From: Schistocerca nitens
Lineage: Eukaryota > Arthropoda > Insecta > Orthoptera > Acrididae
DNA length: 64,000 nucleotides
Reading direction: 5' to 3'
Assembly: GCF_023898315.1 (NCBI RefSeq)
Contig: NC_064616.1
Location: forward strand, 540,693,602 to 540,757,601
Below are positions 1 through 8,924 of the stretch, one piece after another. The stretch's first letter is position 1. Each line of letters begins with the position of its first letter. Both the position numbers and the translations under genes were made by a program. The notes under the pieces were generated by a model. That model was given only the letters and a program-made list of their open reading frames with translations, made no database searches and was not told where the DNA came from.

Positions 1-440
1 ACTTACCTCACCAAAAATCTTCGTTACTCGAACTACTGCAAAACAGCGAGCGCCACTACTGCCAGCTAAATAAAAGATTCAAACTACGGAAGGCACTAAC
101 TACTGATAGGCATAGTTAGGAAATGAAAGATTTTAGTAGAGAACAAACAATGTATTTACCTTAATAGTGTTGAAAAATCATAATATACATAACAGATCAT
201 GACATCCAGTCTTAAAAATTTCCAAACTCCGCCATCTCTCTCCCCACATCCACCATTGCTGGCGTCTCACCTCCAACTGCGCAACGCTACGCGCTGTTCA
301 CATCAAGCTGCCGCTGCCCAACAATACAATGGCAGACAACAATGCAAACTAGCCACAGACTGCACACAGCACAGCCAGTGATTTTCATACAGAGCGCTAC
401 GTAACGTTGCCAATAAGAAAACATAAACAGCCTACTTACA
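1..440. other. Unassigned stretch left of the first SINE fragment
   Basis: No coding region is supported. The longest open frame is 60 codons with no recognisable domain. From about 230 to 440 the sequence is C/A-rich and has the look of interspersed repeat sequence, but I cannot name a family with confidence. Confidence 0.4.
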
Positions 441-546
441 GTGTGTGATGTCTTTAGGTTATTTAGGTTTAACTAGTTCTAAGTTCTAGGGGACTAATGA
501 CCTCAGCAATTGAGTCCCATAGTGCTCAGAGCCATTTGAACCATTT
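441..546 (+). repeat. SINE-A 3' fragment (head missing)
   Basis: This is the tail half of the tRNA-derived SINE that recurs through the window. It starts at GTGTGTGATG, carries the conserved AGTTCTAGGGGACT core and ends in GAGCCATTTGAACCATTT. The tRNA-like head with A and B boxes is absent. The right edge abuts directly on the reverse transcriptase of the R1-like LINE, so the last residues of that reading frame are SINE sequence. Confidence 0.85.
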
Positions 547-2096
547 GATTGTCTGAATTGTTCCGAATGTAGCCTAGCCAGTTTGTGTAGTATCTTTTCT
601 GCTTTGTTTGTGCATATTCGCATGTGGTCGTGGAAGTTCAATCGTTCATCAATGTATACTCCTAGATAGCGTGTGACTGCTAGTCTTTTTATGTTTGTGT
701 CCCCGATTATGACTATTGGGTTCCTGCGCAGGATACCCTTTAGCAATGTATAGGTTGTTTTGTTTCCTGCTATCTTTAATTTATTATCTGTGCACCATTG
801 AGTTATTGTCCTATGTGTTCCATTAGCTCTTTCTTCTGGCTGGGCACGGTTGTTTGCTGAAACTACGACCAGTAAATCATCAGCATAAGCGACGACTCCA
901 TCTGTCAAAATGTGCTCCTCTAGTAACTGTAGGAGCGGTTCTATAACTATGTCCCAGAAGATGGGGCCGCAGATAGATCCTTGTGGACAGCCTTTTGTAA
1001 TTCGTTTAATCACTTTCTGGTTGTCCATTTGCCAAACTACCGTTCTGTCTCTGCAGTAGTCCATGAAACTATTATACAGAGACTCCGGTACTTGCAGGTG
1101 TCTGAGCCTCTTGAACAAGGCCGGCCACCAGAGGTTGTCGAAGGCACCTGAGATGTCTATCATAGTTGCAAGTGTGTATTTGGAGGGTGTGTCGTGTACT
1201 ATTTGGAGTGCTCTGTTAATTGCGTCGTCTATAGATTTCCCTTCCCTGAAGCCATATTGGTGTGGTGTCAGTCCCCGTAGTGTTCGGTGTGCTTGTAGTC
1301 TTTTGCAGAGTAGTTTTCCTTGTACTTTACCGACTGTATTGATAAGGCAAATTGGTCTGTATAACTTGGAGTCTGATGGGTCTTTGTCCGGAGCCTTTTT
1401 GATGATAACCGCCTTCGATGTCTTCCACACTGCAGGCACACGGCCCAGCCTTAATGCATCGTTTAACAACGTTGTGAGAAACGGGGTGATCTGCGGTGCA
1501 ATTTGTTTCAGTACCTCAGAGTGGATACCATCCTGTCCAGGCCCCTTTTTGTTTTTGAGTTCTGAGATCGCTGTCGCCACTTCTTCCTGCGCAAATGGAC
1601 AGGTGACGGTTGGTGTGGTGTATACTGTGTCTACTTCGCGTCTCAGTGCTGCATGTTGTGGTGTGTCTGTGTCTGCGATGTCGTCGGGCATGAGTTTGCT
1701 CAGCAGGAAATCCGCTGTGCATCTCCAGCCCTTAGTCATCTCACCATCCTCCTGTCGCAGCGTTCCCAGACCCAGTGCACTCTTAATTTTCTCTGTCACG
1801 ATTTTGTATGGTTCCCCCCAAATGTTTAGTTGTGGTTGTGCTGCTACATGGCTGTTCCAATGGTCTTTCCTGGTCTTATTCAGCTCAAGTTTATATTTGT
1901 CCTTGGCAAGCCGGTAGTCGTGTAGTCGTAATTGTCTTTCTCTATCTGAAATTGCTCGTTGGTAAAGCTTACGTTTACGTTTTGAGTCTTGTTTGAGTCG
2001 TGTTAATTGTGTAGTCCAGGGAATATTTTGGTGTTTTGTCATTCTTTGTGTGGGTATGCAGGTGTTCTGTGTGTGTGTGATGATATCTGTCAGCAT
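547..2096 (-). pseudogene. LINE ORF2 reverse transcriptase region, 3' truncated
   Basis: The minus-strand frame stays open for about 515 codons and contains the RT blocks in order: LKNKKGPGQDGI, YRPICLINTVGKV, YGFREGKSIDDAI, motif A MIDISGAFDNLWW with its catalytic Asp, motif B KGCPQGSICGPIFWD and motif C YADDLLVVV with the catalytic Asp pair. RT copies the element RNA at the nicked target. The thumb and the usual C-terminal zinc-knuckle region are missing, because the frame runs into a SINE fragment at 546 and ends inside it at 486. The linker to the upstream endonuclease is out of frame and has a stop at 2168-2170. The catalytic core looks intact, so decay of this part is mild. Confidence 0.9.
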
Positions 2097-2167
2097 GTGT
2101 GCTCTGTAATCAACACTGCCGGTGATGTCTTGCGGTATGTGCTCATGTATTTTTGTCTGACCCTGTC

Positions 2168-2867
2168 TCAGTCTGTTTTGTCAAATAATTGTCTTTTTGG
2201 TAGTGTTTCTGTGTTGACGTTTGGTGTACCACTTAAGGTTAGTGTGATGATGTTGTGGTCGCTAGCAGTGATCTGGTCATGTACGGTCCAGTCTCGTACG
2301 TGGTTGATGGCGGCATTATTAACGTGGGTGATGTCTATGTTTGATGAATGACCGTTGTGTCCGATGTGAGTCGGGTGATGTCCTTCCTTGTTGAGTACGT
2401 GTAGTCTGTTTTCTTGGATGATGTCATTTATTATTCTACCTCTGTCGTCAGTTCTGTCTGAATGCCACAGGGTTGATCTGGCATTTATGTCTGCACAGAT
2501 GAGAACAGATGAGAAGTTTTTTGTGGCCAGCGTATTGCGCAACATCTCTGATGAGGTCTGCGTATGGTTTGATGCAATGACAGAATTGGGCGTACAGCGA
2601 CGCGATGATCCAAGTATCCCCCTTGTGTGTGACTTCAACTGTAACTAGGTGCTCGGAACAGAGTTCTGTAATTTTGACTGGATATATTTCTTTGTTTAGG
2701 ATTATGACAGATGCGATGCAGCCTGTCCCCTCCGCAACTGTCACCGCACTTGGAGGAAAGTTGGGGATATGCCCTTGTCTAGTGTAGTTCTCCTGTATGC
2801 ACAGAATGTCACTTTTTAGTTCACGTAGGACCCGTGGGAGCTCCGAATTTACAAGTATACTCCGCAT
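2168..2867 (-). pseudogene. LINE ORF2 endonuclease domain, frameshifted
   Basis: This is an exonuclease-endonuclease-phosphatase (AP-type) domain that nicks target DNA. Visible signatures are LKSDILCIQENY with the metal-binding Glu, LLIC followed by the ADINA block with its Asp and Asn, SNIDITHVNN, and the terminal SDHNIITLTLSG with the catalytic Asp-His. The first two-thirds and the last third lie in different frames. The switch coincides with a perfect 10-bp tandem duplication at 2496-2505 and 2506-2515. A further stop at 2168-2170 separates the domain from the RT. Confidence 0.85.
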
Positions 2868-3081
2868 AGCATTAAGCTGTGCTATTAGCAGTTTGGGTGT
2901 TTAACTGTGGCGTAGCACTTGCTGCCAGTTTGACTGTAATCGAAGTATGTTCTCCCATGAACCCTTACGTGATCCTTGTAAAGCTTGTCCATATCGAATG
3001 GTTCCTCCCTGCGGGCGCACACCTGCATGAGCAGGTCTAGTAGGCTGCTTGGATCTGTTGGAATATTCTCCGTTTTGAGAA

Positions 3082-4589
3082 TCAGTCTATCGGTTTGCTC
3101 CGATGTACGGAAACAGATTGGACGTACGGGTGTATGGTGCGGATGAGCATCCTCTGTGCAGTCTCTAAGACGTCTCTTTTTTCTAGCCTACTTAATTTTA
3201 CATTTATATCTAGCTTGTCGTAACTAAAACTATCGGTGTCGATGGCGTGTGTTGGCGTCTTTGCAGCCGTGACGTGTCGTGATGGTGTAGTGGCGTTGTT
3301 GTGCACCTCCGCGGGGGGCGCTGGATTGGCTTCCTCGTTGGTTGCTGTGGGGGTTTCCTTGGGCGTCGGCATTGAGGTTGTTAGTTGGGGGGCTGCGAAG
3401 GTGTTGGTATCATCAGGGGTATGCACTTTCGTATCACTAGGTTTTGAGGCAGCCGGCGATTGCCGCGATTGGTCGTCACACGCTTTCACTTTCTTGACTC
3501 TCTTTTGCTGTTTGGGTTTTCTATGCGGTTTTAGTTTCCTAAACGCTGTGATGATTCGTTTGTTTTTTGTGTGTGTTTCGTTTGTGCAGTGTTAATGTGT
3601 ATCAGATGTGTTGGTTGTTTGAGCCTCCATTCTGCATTGATTTGACGTGATTTGGTTCCCACTTCACTGCTCGTCTACGCTATCTGTGACAGACATAACA
3701 GCTTTTGGTATGTTATGCGCACTGTCGCCTCTGTTGCCAGACCCTCCGCAGACGTTTGTTGCGGTTGTTGCTGCGGCATTTTGTGTGGCATTCGTGGTGT
3801 CTGCCGGCGCTGTGGCCTGTTCAAGGTCGGTATTACGGTTTCGAATATCATTGTTATGAACACTACAATCTCTGGCGTAAGGGCAATAACAGACGCCATC
3901 TTCTTTCTCTGTCAGTGAGTCAGAGAGTCTGAGGTGTCTGATTTGTCCATGTTTTCCGTTTGGGCTCCAGTTGTGCTGACTTGCGTTACCGTTGTGTTTA
4001 GCACAGTTGGATTCAAGGTCTCACCTTGTATGAATTTGATTGGTTTGATGTGTCCATCGCATTTTGTAGTGTCGTATGTGCGTCGTTGTGCTGGAGTGGA
4101 TGGGTAATCTTGAGTCGTTATCAACGCTATTTTGTGCAGTTTCTTTGGTTGGTCATGTGTGGTATGGTTTTCTGGTCTGTCGGTATCAGGATTTGGGGTT
4201 ATCATGTCTATTCTCAGTAGTTCGTCTTCGAGTTCGTTTATCCTGTTCATAAGGGTCGTCTGGAATGTCATCCAGTACATTATTTGTCTTTTGATTAGTT
4301 TGGCGGCTTCTGGTGACATTTGTCCTGTGAGTGTTAGGTCGTCTATGTATTCAGTGATTGCATGATGGCTGTCCTCCAGGTTTGTATTGTGTATCAAGCC
4401 TGGAATGTGACCATTGTTGGGGTAGTCGTCAGGTAATAGTTTTTGCCTCTTACGCCAGGGTATTGCACGTAGATGGTTTCTGTGCCTGGTGGATGATGAC
4501 TTGTATGATCTTGTTTTTTCAGGGGTTGATTTGTGGAGCATGTTGGTTGACTCAGGGGGGTGTTCAGTTTCCATAGTCAGTACTGTCAA
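3082..4589 (-). pseudogene. Middle coding block of the R1-like LINE, unknown function
   Basis: Between the gag-like ORF1 and the endonuclease about 1.5 kb stays largely open on the minus strand. Positions 4589-3915 code for about 225 residues including a helical stretch MNRINELEDELLRIDM. After a TGA at 3912-3914 the same frame continues to 3675 with a Pro/Gln-rich segment. A second frame from about 3593 to 3082 is Thr/Pro/Ala-rich and basic at its start. No zinc knuckle, RRM or enzyme motif is visible. It overlaps the end of ORF1 by about 26 bp in a different frame. It may be a genuine extra ORF, or a C-terminal extension of ORF1 moved out of frame. Confidence 0.55.
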
Positions 4590-5769
4590 TTAGTCTATCA
4601 AGCAGCTGTTTGTAGATCTGGCAGACGCCACCCCTGCTCTTATTGCAAATTCGGTTTCCGTTCATGCACGGAATGCAATCGATGGGCTCTGATGCTCGAC
4701 AGTCCGCGCGTTTGTGGACCTTTTTGCCACACCTTGAACAGGTCGTACCTGTGTCTGCGCAGACTTTGGTTGTATGGCCAAGGTCACAACAGTTGTAACA
4801 CTGGCTCACTGACGTAAAGTCTTTGACAGAAAGGGATTGGAAGTCTGTGTACACCCTTCCTTTTTTGGTTAGGTACCAATAAATTCTGGGTGTGACTTCC
4901 AACACTTGATTCTTGTATCCCTTTCCTTTGGGCCCTGTGCGGAATCTCATTTTCACGTCTTTGTCGAATTCGTCTTTTGTGAAATCGTCACTGAGATTTT
5001 GGTCGTATAGACACTCAAGAAATTGTCTATCCGAGATAGTGTCTGTCACTCGGTAGACTATCACCAAAGGTTGCCGCTTTCTGGGCCCCTCACACGCGAT
5101 ATTCTCAATATCTTTCGTCTTTTCTATTATTTTCCTACAGTCCTCCTGTGTTGCTGCTTCGACAATCACAGCTGTCTTCGTGTTTCTTATTGACTTAATG
5201 TGTAGGTTGTCTCGTCTTGGGTTGATGTTTTTTGTCAACGTTTGTTTTATTGTTTTCGTGTATTGGTTGTTGGTAGACTTTATGAAGAGAGTGGTTGCCT
5301 GCTTGGCTTTTGCCACCTCAATGCGTTTGTGTTCTTTGGGTGCGGTGGAGAGTGCCGCAGCGTATGTTAGTGCCTTGGCCTGTTGCTGTGCCTGTTCAGT
5401 AACCTTTCTTGTCAGATCCCTAATTTGGTCCCTGAGCTCTTGGTTTATTTCAGCGAGTTTTGTATTGTCTTCCTAGAGTTTGTTGACCTGTTCTGTGAGA
5501 GACTCAATTCTAATGTTCTTAACTGGGTCAGCTGAGTGCTGAAGTTCGCGCAGTAGATCTTTGTTCTGCTCTTGCAGCAGCTCGACCTTTGCTTCTGCTG
5601 ACGTGAGTTGGAAAGCCAAAGGGAATATTTTATTCCTTATCGTATTCACTACGCTATTCGATACGTGTTTGGCCTTTAATTCCGCCCCAATGTCATTTAA
5701 TAGCTCGTCAATTGCAGCGATCTTCTTGCTCGGTGACATGATGGCATATTTGTGGGCACCAGAAGCCAT
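4564..5769 (-). pseudogene. LINE ORF1 gag-like protein with CCHC knuckles, one in-frame stop
   Basis: The ATG at 5769 opens a frame of about 400 codons interrupted only by a TAG at 5473-5475. The N-terminal 100 residues are charged and heptad-like (LLQEQNKDLLRELQ) and suggest a coiled coil. An RRM-like middle section starting near ATTLFIKSTNNQYTK follows. Near the end are two zinc knuckles, CYNCCDLGHTTKVC and CSRCGKKVHKRADC, and then a Cys-rich tail (CIPCMNGNRIC). Such proteins bind the element RNA and form the ribonucleoprotein particle. The frame is also open without an ATG for about 42 codons upstream. A single nonsense codon suggests a fairly recent loss. Confidence 0.8.
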
Positions 5770-6290
5770 GCCTATAGGCGATACTTTGCAACTGGTGCTG
5801 CTCTGCGCTCTACTAAGCGTCCCTTTCGTGGACTTGGGTGTGGTGTTAGCACCACTTAGTTGGCGTGCTCGATCCAGGATTGCGGATCTGTGGTATAGTT
5901 CTTAAAGAGTGACCTTTATTTGGTGTGTACTGCGTGTGCGGCACCACATTGTGACACGTAAGTCCCAAAAGCGATACGTCACAGAGCGAGGCCGAATGTA
6001 CGCTGGGTGGCTTCGCCGGCGATGTCCGATCGACACTGAACGCCGCGGTCAGCGCCGCACGTCAGCAGGCCACATGGTTCGCGGGACCAGGTGGGGACTG
6101 TGAGCTCGCGTAAGCTGCTGACTCCCGCGGTTGGGCGCGGAAACACGAGTCGTGCTTGGCAACACCGGTTCGCTGTGGTCAGCGCAATTTGGCCTACTTG
6201 GGAAACTCATGCGTAGTGCGTGTCAGCTGGCGCACTGCGACCTACTCTCGGGACTTTGCGTTCCGTAGCTCTGCGTATCGCTTTACGTTA
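5770..6290 (-). other. GC-rich leader of the R1-like LINE (probable 5' UTR)
   Basis: The sequence upstream of ORF1 is clearly more GC- and CpG-rich than the AT-rich DNA that follows after about 6290, and it holds no long ORF on the minus strand. By position it should contain the internal promoter and 5' UTR. The boundary is judged from base composition only. Confidence 0.4.
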
Positions 6291-6382
6291 CTCGTAATCA
6301 ATTTTCCTCACTTTCGACAGTTTATGACTTTTACCTATAATATGTCTATAATTCAGAATTATGCTCATTTCCCTTCACTGTA

Positions 6383-6616
6383 CCGAGCGAGGTGGCGCAG
6401 TGGGTAGACACTGGACTCGCATTCGGGAGGACGACGGTTCAATCCCGGGTCCGGCCATCCTGATTTAGGTTTTCCGTGATTTCCCTAAATCGCTCCAGGA
6501 AAATGCTGGGATGGTTCCTCTAAAAGGGCTCGGCCGACTTCCTTCCCCATCCTTCCCTAATCCGATGAGACCGATGACCACGCCGTCTGGTCTCCTTCCC
6601 CAAAACAACCAACCAA
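6383..6616 (+). repeat. SINE-B, full length, 13-bp target-site duplication
   Basis: A 234-bp element is flanked by identical copies of TCCCTTCACTGTA at 6370-6382 and 6617-6629. The head is tRNA-like, with an A box in GGTGGCGCAGTGG and a B box in GGTTCAATCCC. The body carries GATTTAGGTTTTCCGTGATT and CCGATGAGACCGATGACC, and the tail is AAAACAACCAACCAA. It differs from SINE-A in both body and tail. The perfect duplication implies a recent insertion. Confidence 0.93.
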
Positions 6617-6629
6617 TCCCTTCACTGTA

Positions 6630-7379
6630 TGGGTATTGTTCACACTGGTTTTCTTCATATTAAGCTAGTCTTTTCTGCGAGATTTGCTACCATATGTTTT
6701 TAGTCGAAGTCCGTTATTATCAGTTTTTTTTATTCGGGACACTTTTGGAAGCTACCCTTCACTGTTCTAACATGTTGTCGTGAGTTTGGTGGATATTTAA
6801 CGTCTAATTACGGAGAAAAATCCTACCATACGCTACTTTGATGAATCGTCACACGGTAACTTTCCTTTCATATTGTTTTTAACACTTTCACAGCACTGCG
6901 GTTAGTAATGTTAGTAATGTCAAGCGTTCCTAATCGTATTAGTAGTGTTTGTGGATGTTAGTTGTAGTGAAATACCTTTGATGAATTCCGACATGCTGTA
7001 AATGTGCCCGCGAAGTCACTGATTGCACTATTTCTCTAGTCGAAACACGAGAAAATTTTGTAGGACTGCTTCACTTCACTATTATCCATCACTGATCACT
7101 GTTTCTTCGTTCACTGGCGTGAATGTTCCCGATAGAACCGACAAAGAGACCGTAGTTGCGGGAGCACGCGCGAGACAAGTCCGTACGCGCTCGTGGTTAG
7201 GACAACAGTGAGTCTAATTAAAAAGACACTCAGCAAAGGAAAGGAACGGGCGACTAGGGCTGACGAGGCGATTACAACGACGCCACCACGACGCCGACGC
7301 CAGCGTCTCACCGACCGCTGACGAGCGGGCACGGACCGCGGAGAGAACACCTCGCGAAGGGAGGGAATTTAAGACGGCC
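6630..7379. other. Unassigned AT-rich stretch grading into a GC-rich leader
   Basis: No coding region is supported. From 6630 to about 7100 the DNA is AT-rich. After about 7100 it becomes CpG-rich, which may already belong to the leader of the downstream Jockey-type LINE. Confidence 0.4.
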
Positions 7380-7610
7380 GCCCGCTCTCAGGATCTCAGA
7401 GTCACTGAGATGTGCAGCTGCGAGAAAGACGTACCTGCGCTTGCTAACGACGCGAAGGGTGTGGCAGATCGCCTTCCGGCCGCGCTTCCGCCGTCGGCGG
7501 CCCCATCTGGCCCTCCACTTACGACGACCAGTGCTATGGCTAAGGATTTGATAGACACAGCTACGGCAACTTGAAGACAGCGCTGTCTCCTCCTCTCCCC
7601 GATTCTGAAG

Positions 7611-8921
7611 ATGAACTCCACCGCGCCTCAGCCACGCGGACGAAGCGGGAAAAATAAGAGGAGGGCAACAGCCGCGCCGTCCGCTGTTCGCAGCTCGCCG
7701 ATCGAGAAGAGCGCCAAGCAAGATTTCGCCCCTGACGCCGATGGTTTTGTCCCGGTCCGGCGAACTGCAAGACGCATGCAGTCATCGACGACTCTTCCAA
7801 CTGCCATCACCAACTAATTCGACGCGCTCGCTGACGCGCCGGAACAGCTGCCGCGCGATCCTGCGCCGACGAAAAACTACCATCTTTCGCCGGTGGTCCT
7901 CCAGTTTCGGCCGCCCTGTGGGGAACTGCAGAAGTTGTTGCGCAGCTGGACAACGGCAGTGTACACCGTGAAGCCTGCCGGGCGTGACCTCTACAGGGTC
8001 ACACTCCGCACTGCTGACGATTATCGCCAGGTCACTCAGGAGGCGTCTGAGCGTGGTATACCACGCTTCCGCACCTGACAAGGTCTTGAAGATTGTAATA
8101 CGCGACCTCCTGTTGAACATGGAAGCCGATCACCTGCATTGTGAACTCACTGACCTGTGCTTCTACATTCGGGCAGTCGTGAAGATGAAGTCGCCTAAAT
8201 CACACGATGATATGCCGCTCTTCCTGGTCGTCTGCTCCGACACCGTGGAGAAGCGCAAGCTCTACCAATTGACGCGGGTCGCCGACGTTCCGGTTCAGAC
8301 CGAAGATCTTCGCTCCCGGAGAGGCCCTGTGCAGTGCTTTCGCTGCCAGGGGATAAATCACGTCGCGCGTCACTGCTCTATGCCAGACAGACGTGTTAAA
8401 TGCTCCGGCGCCCACGCAGGACTTGCGTGCCCCCGTCCGACCACCGAGAAGCCGTCATGTGCACTCTGTGGCGGTGCACACGTGGCCAGTTATCGTGGGT
8501 GTGAGGTGTGGAAGCGTGCCATCGCTCGCCAACGTGGCCAAACACCCGCGCCACGTCCGAAGAAGCCAGCAAAGAGACGGCGGCAGCATCAGGGGCGCCC
8601 TCCGCCGTCCCGCCAGCGTCGGCCGCTCCTGCTCCCGCCGCATCCGAGGCCGTGCCAACCCCTGAGGCTCCTGCGCCTCCACCCCAGCTGCTAGTGGCGG
8701 AGCCGGGAGCGGCCTCTCCCGGGACGTCGGCTGGACTGCGCCCCGCCAACCGCCGGCGCGGGGGTCGACACCCCGTGGGTACCCAGCACCGTCAGTCGAG
8801 CAGCCCCAGGTCGACTCTGACAGCGAAGCAGCCACGCCTCCCCCTTCCAGCGACGGGGCCGTGCCTGCTGCCTCCACCGCTTACCTGGCCTGCCTCGTCG
8901 TGCAGCTCACTGTCCTGGTGA
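7611..8921 (+). pseudogene. Jockey-type ORF1 (copy A), gag-like nucleic-acid-binding protein
   Basis: Starting at the ATG at 7611 the frame reads a basic N-terminus, meets a TAA at 7815-7817, resumes to 8078, then shifts frame near 8060-8080. The second part has the block DDMPLFLVVCSD typical of this ORF1 family, followed by three zinc-finger-like units: CFRCQGINHVARHC, a degenerate CSGAHAGLAC and CALCGGAHVASYRGC. Copy B has the matching RDMPLFLVVLVD and knuckles. Beyond 8508 an Ala/Pro-rich low-complexity stretch follows in another frame. The protein would coat the element RNA. Confidence 0.8.
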
Positions 8922-8924
8922 CCA

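Larger units (their letters stand above)
547..6290 (-). mobile_element. R1-like non-LTR retrotransposon, broken
   Basis: Read on the minus strand the order is: GC-rich leader (about 6290-5770), gag-like ORF1 with CCHC zinc knuckles (5769-4564), a middle coding block (4589-3082), AP-type endonuclease (2867-2168) and reverse transcriptase (2096-547). The RT fold plus a CCHC-bearing ORF1 places it in the R1/Jockey/I group of LINEs; the R1 assignment is from RT motif style only. The C-terminal part of ORF2 and the 3' UTR are lost at the junction with a SINE fragment. Frameshifts and stops make the copy inactive. The left edge is firm, the right edge is approximate. Confidence 0.8.

Noticed and set aside
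1063-1917. 284-codon plus-strand open frame
   Set aside because: It is the antisense shadow of the R1-like reverse transcriptase, which carries all RT motifs on the minus strand.
8393-8921. Several overlapping Ala/Pro/Arg-rich frames on both strands
   Set aside because: They arise from GC-rich low-complexity sequence in Jockey ORF1 and show no domains.
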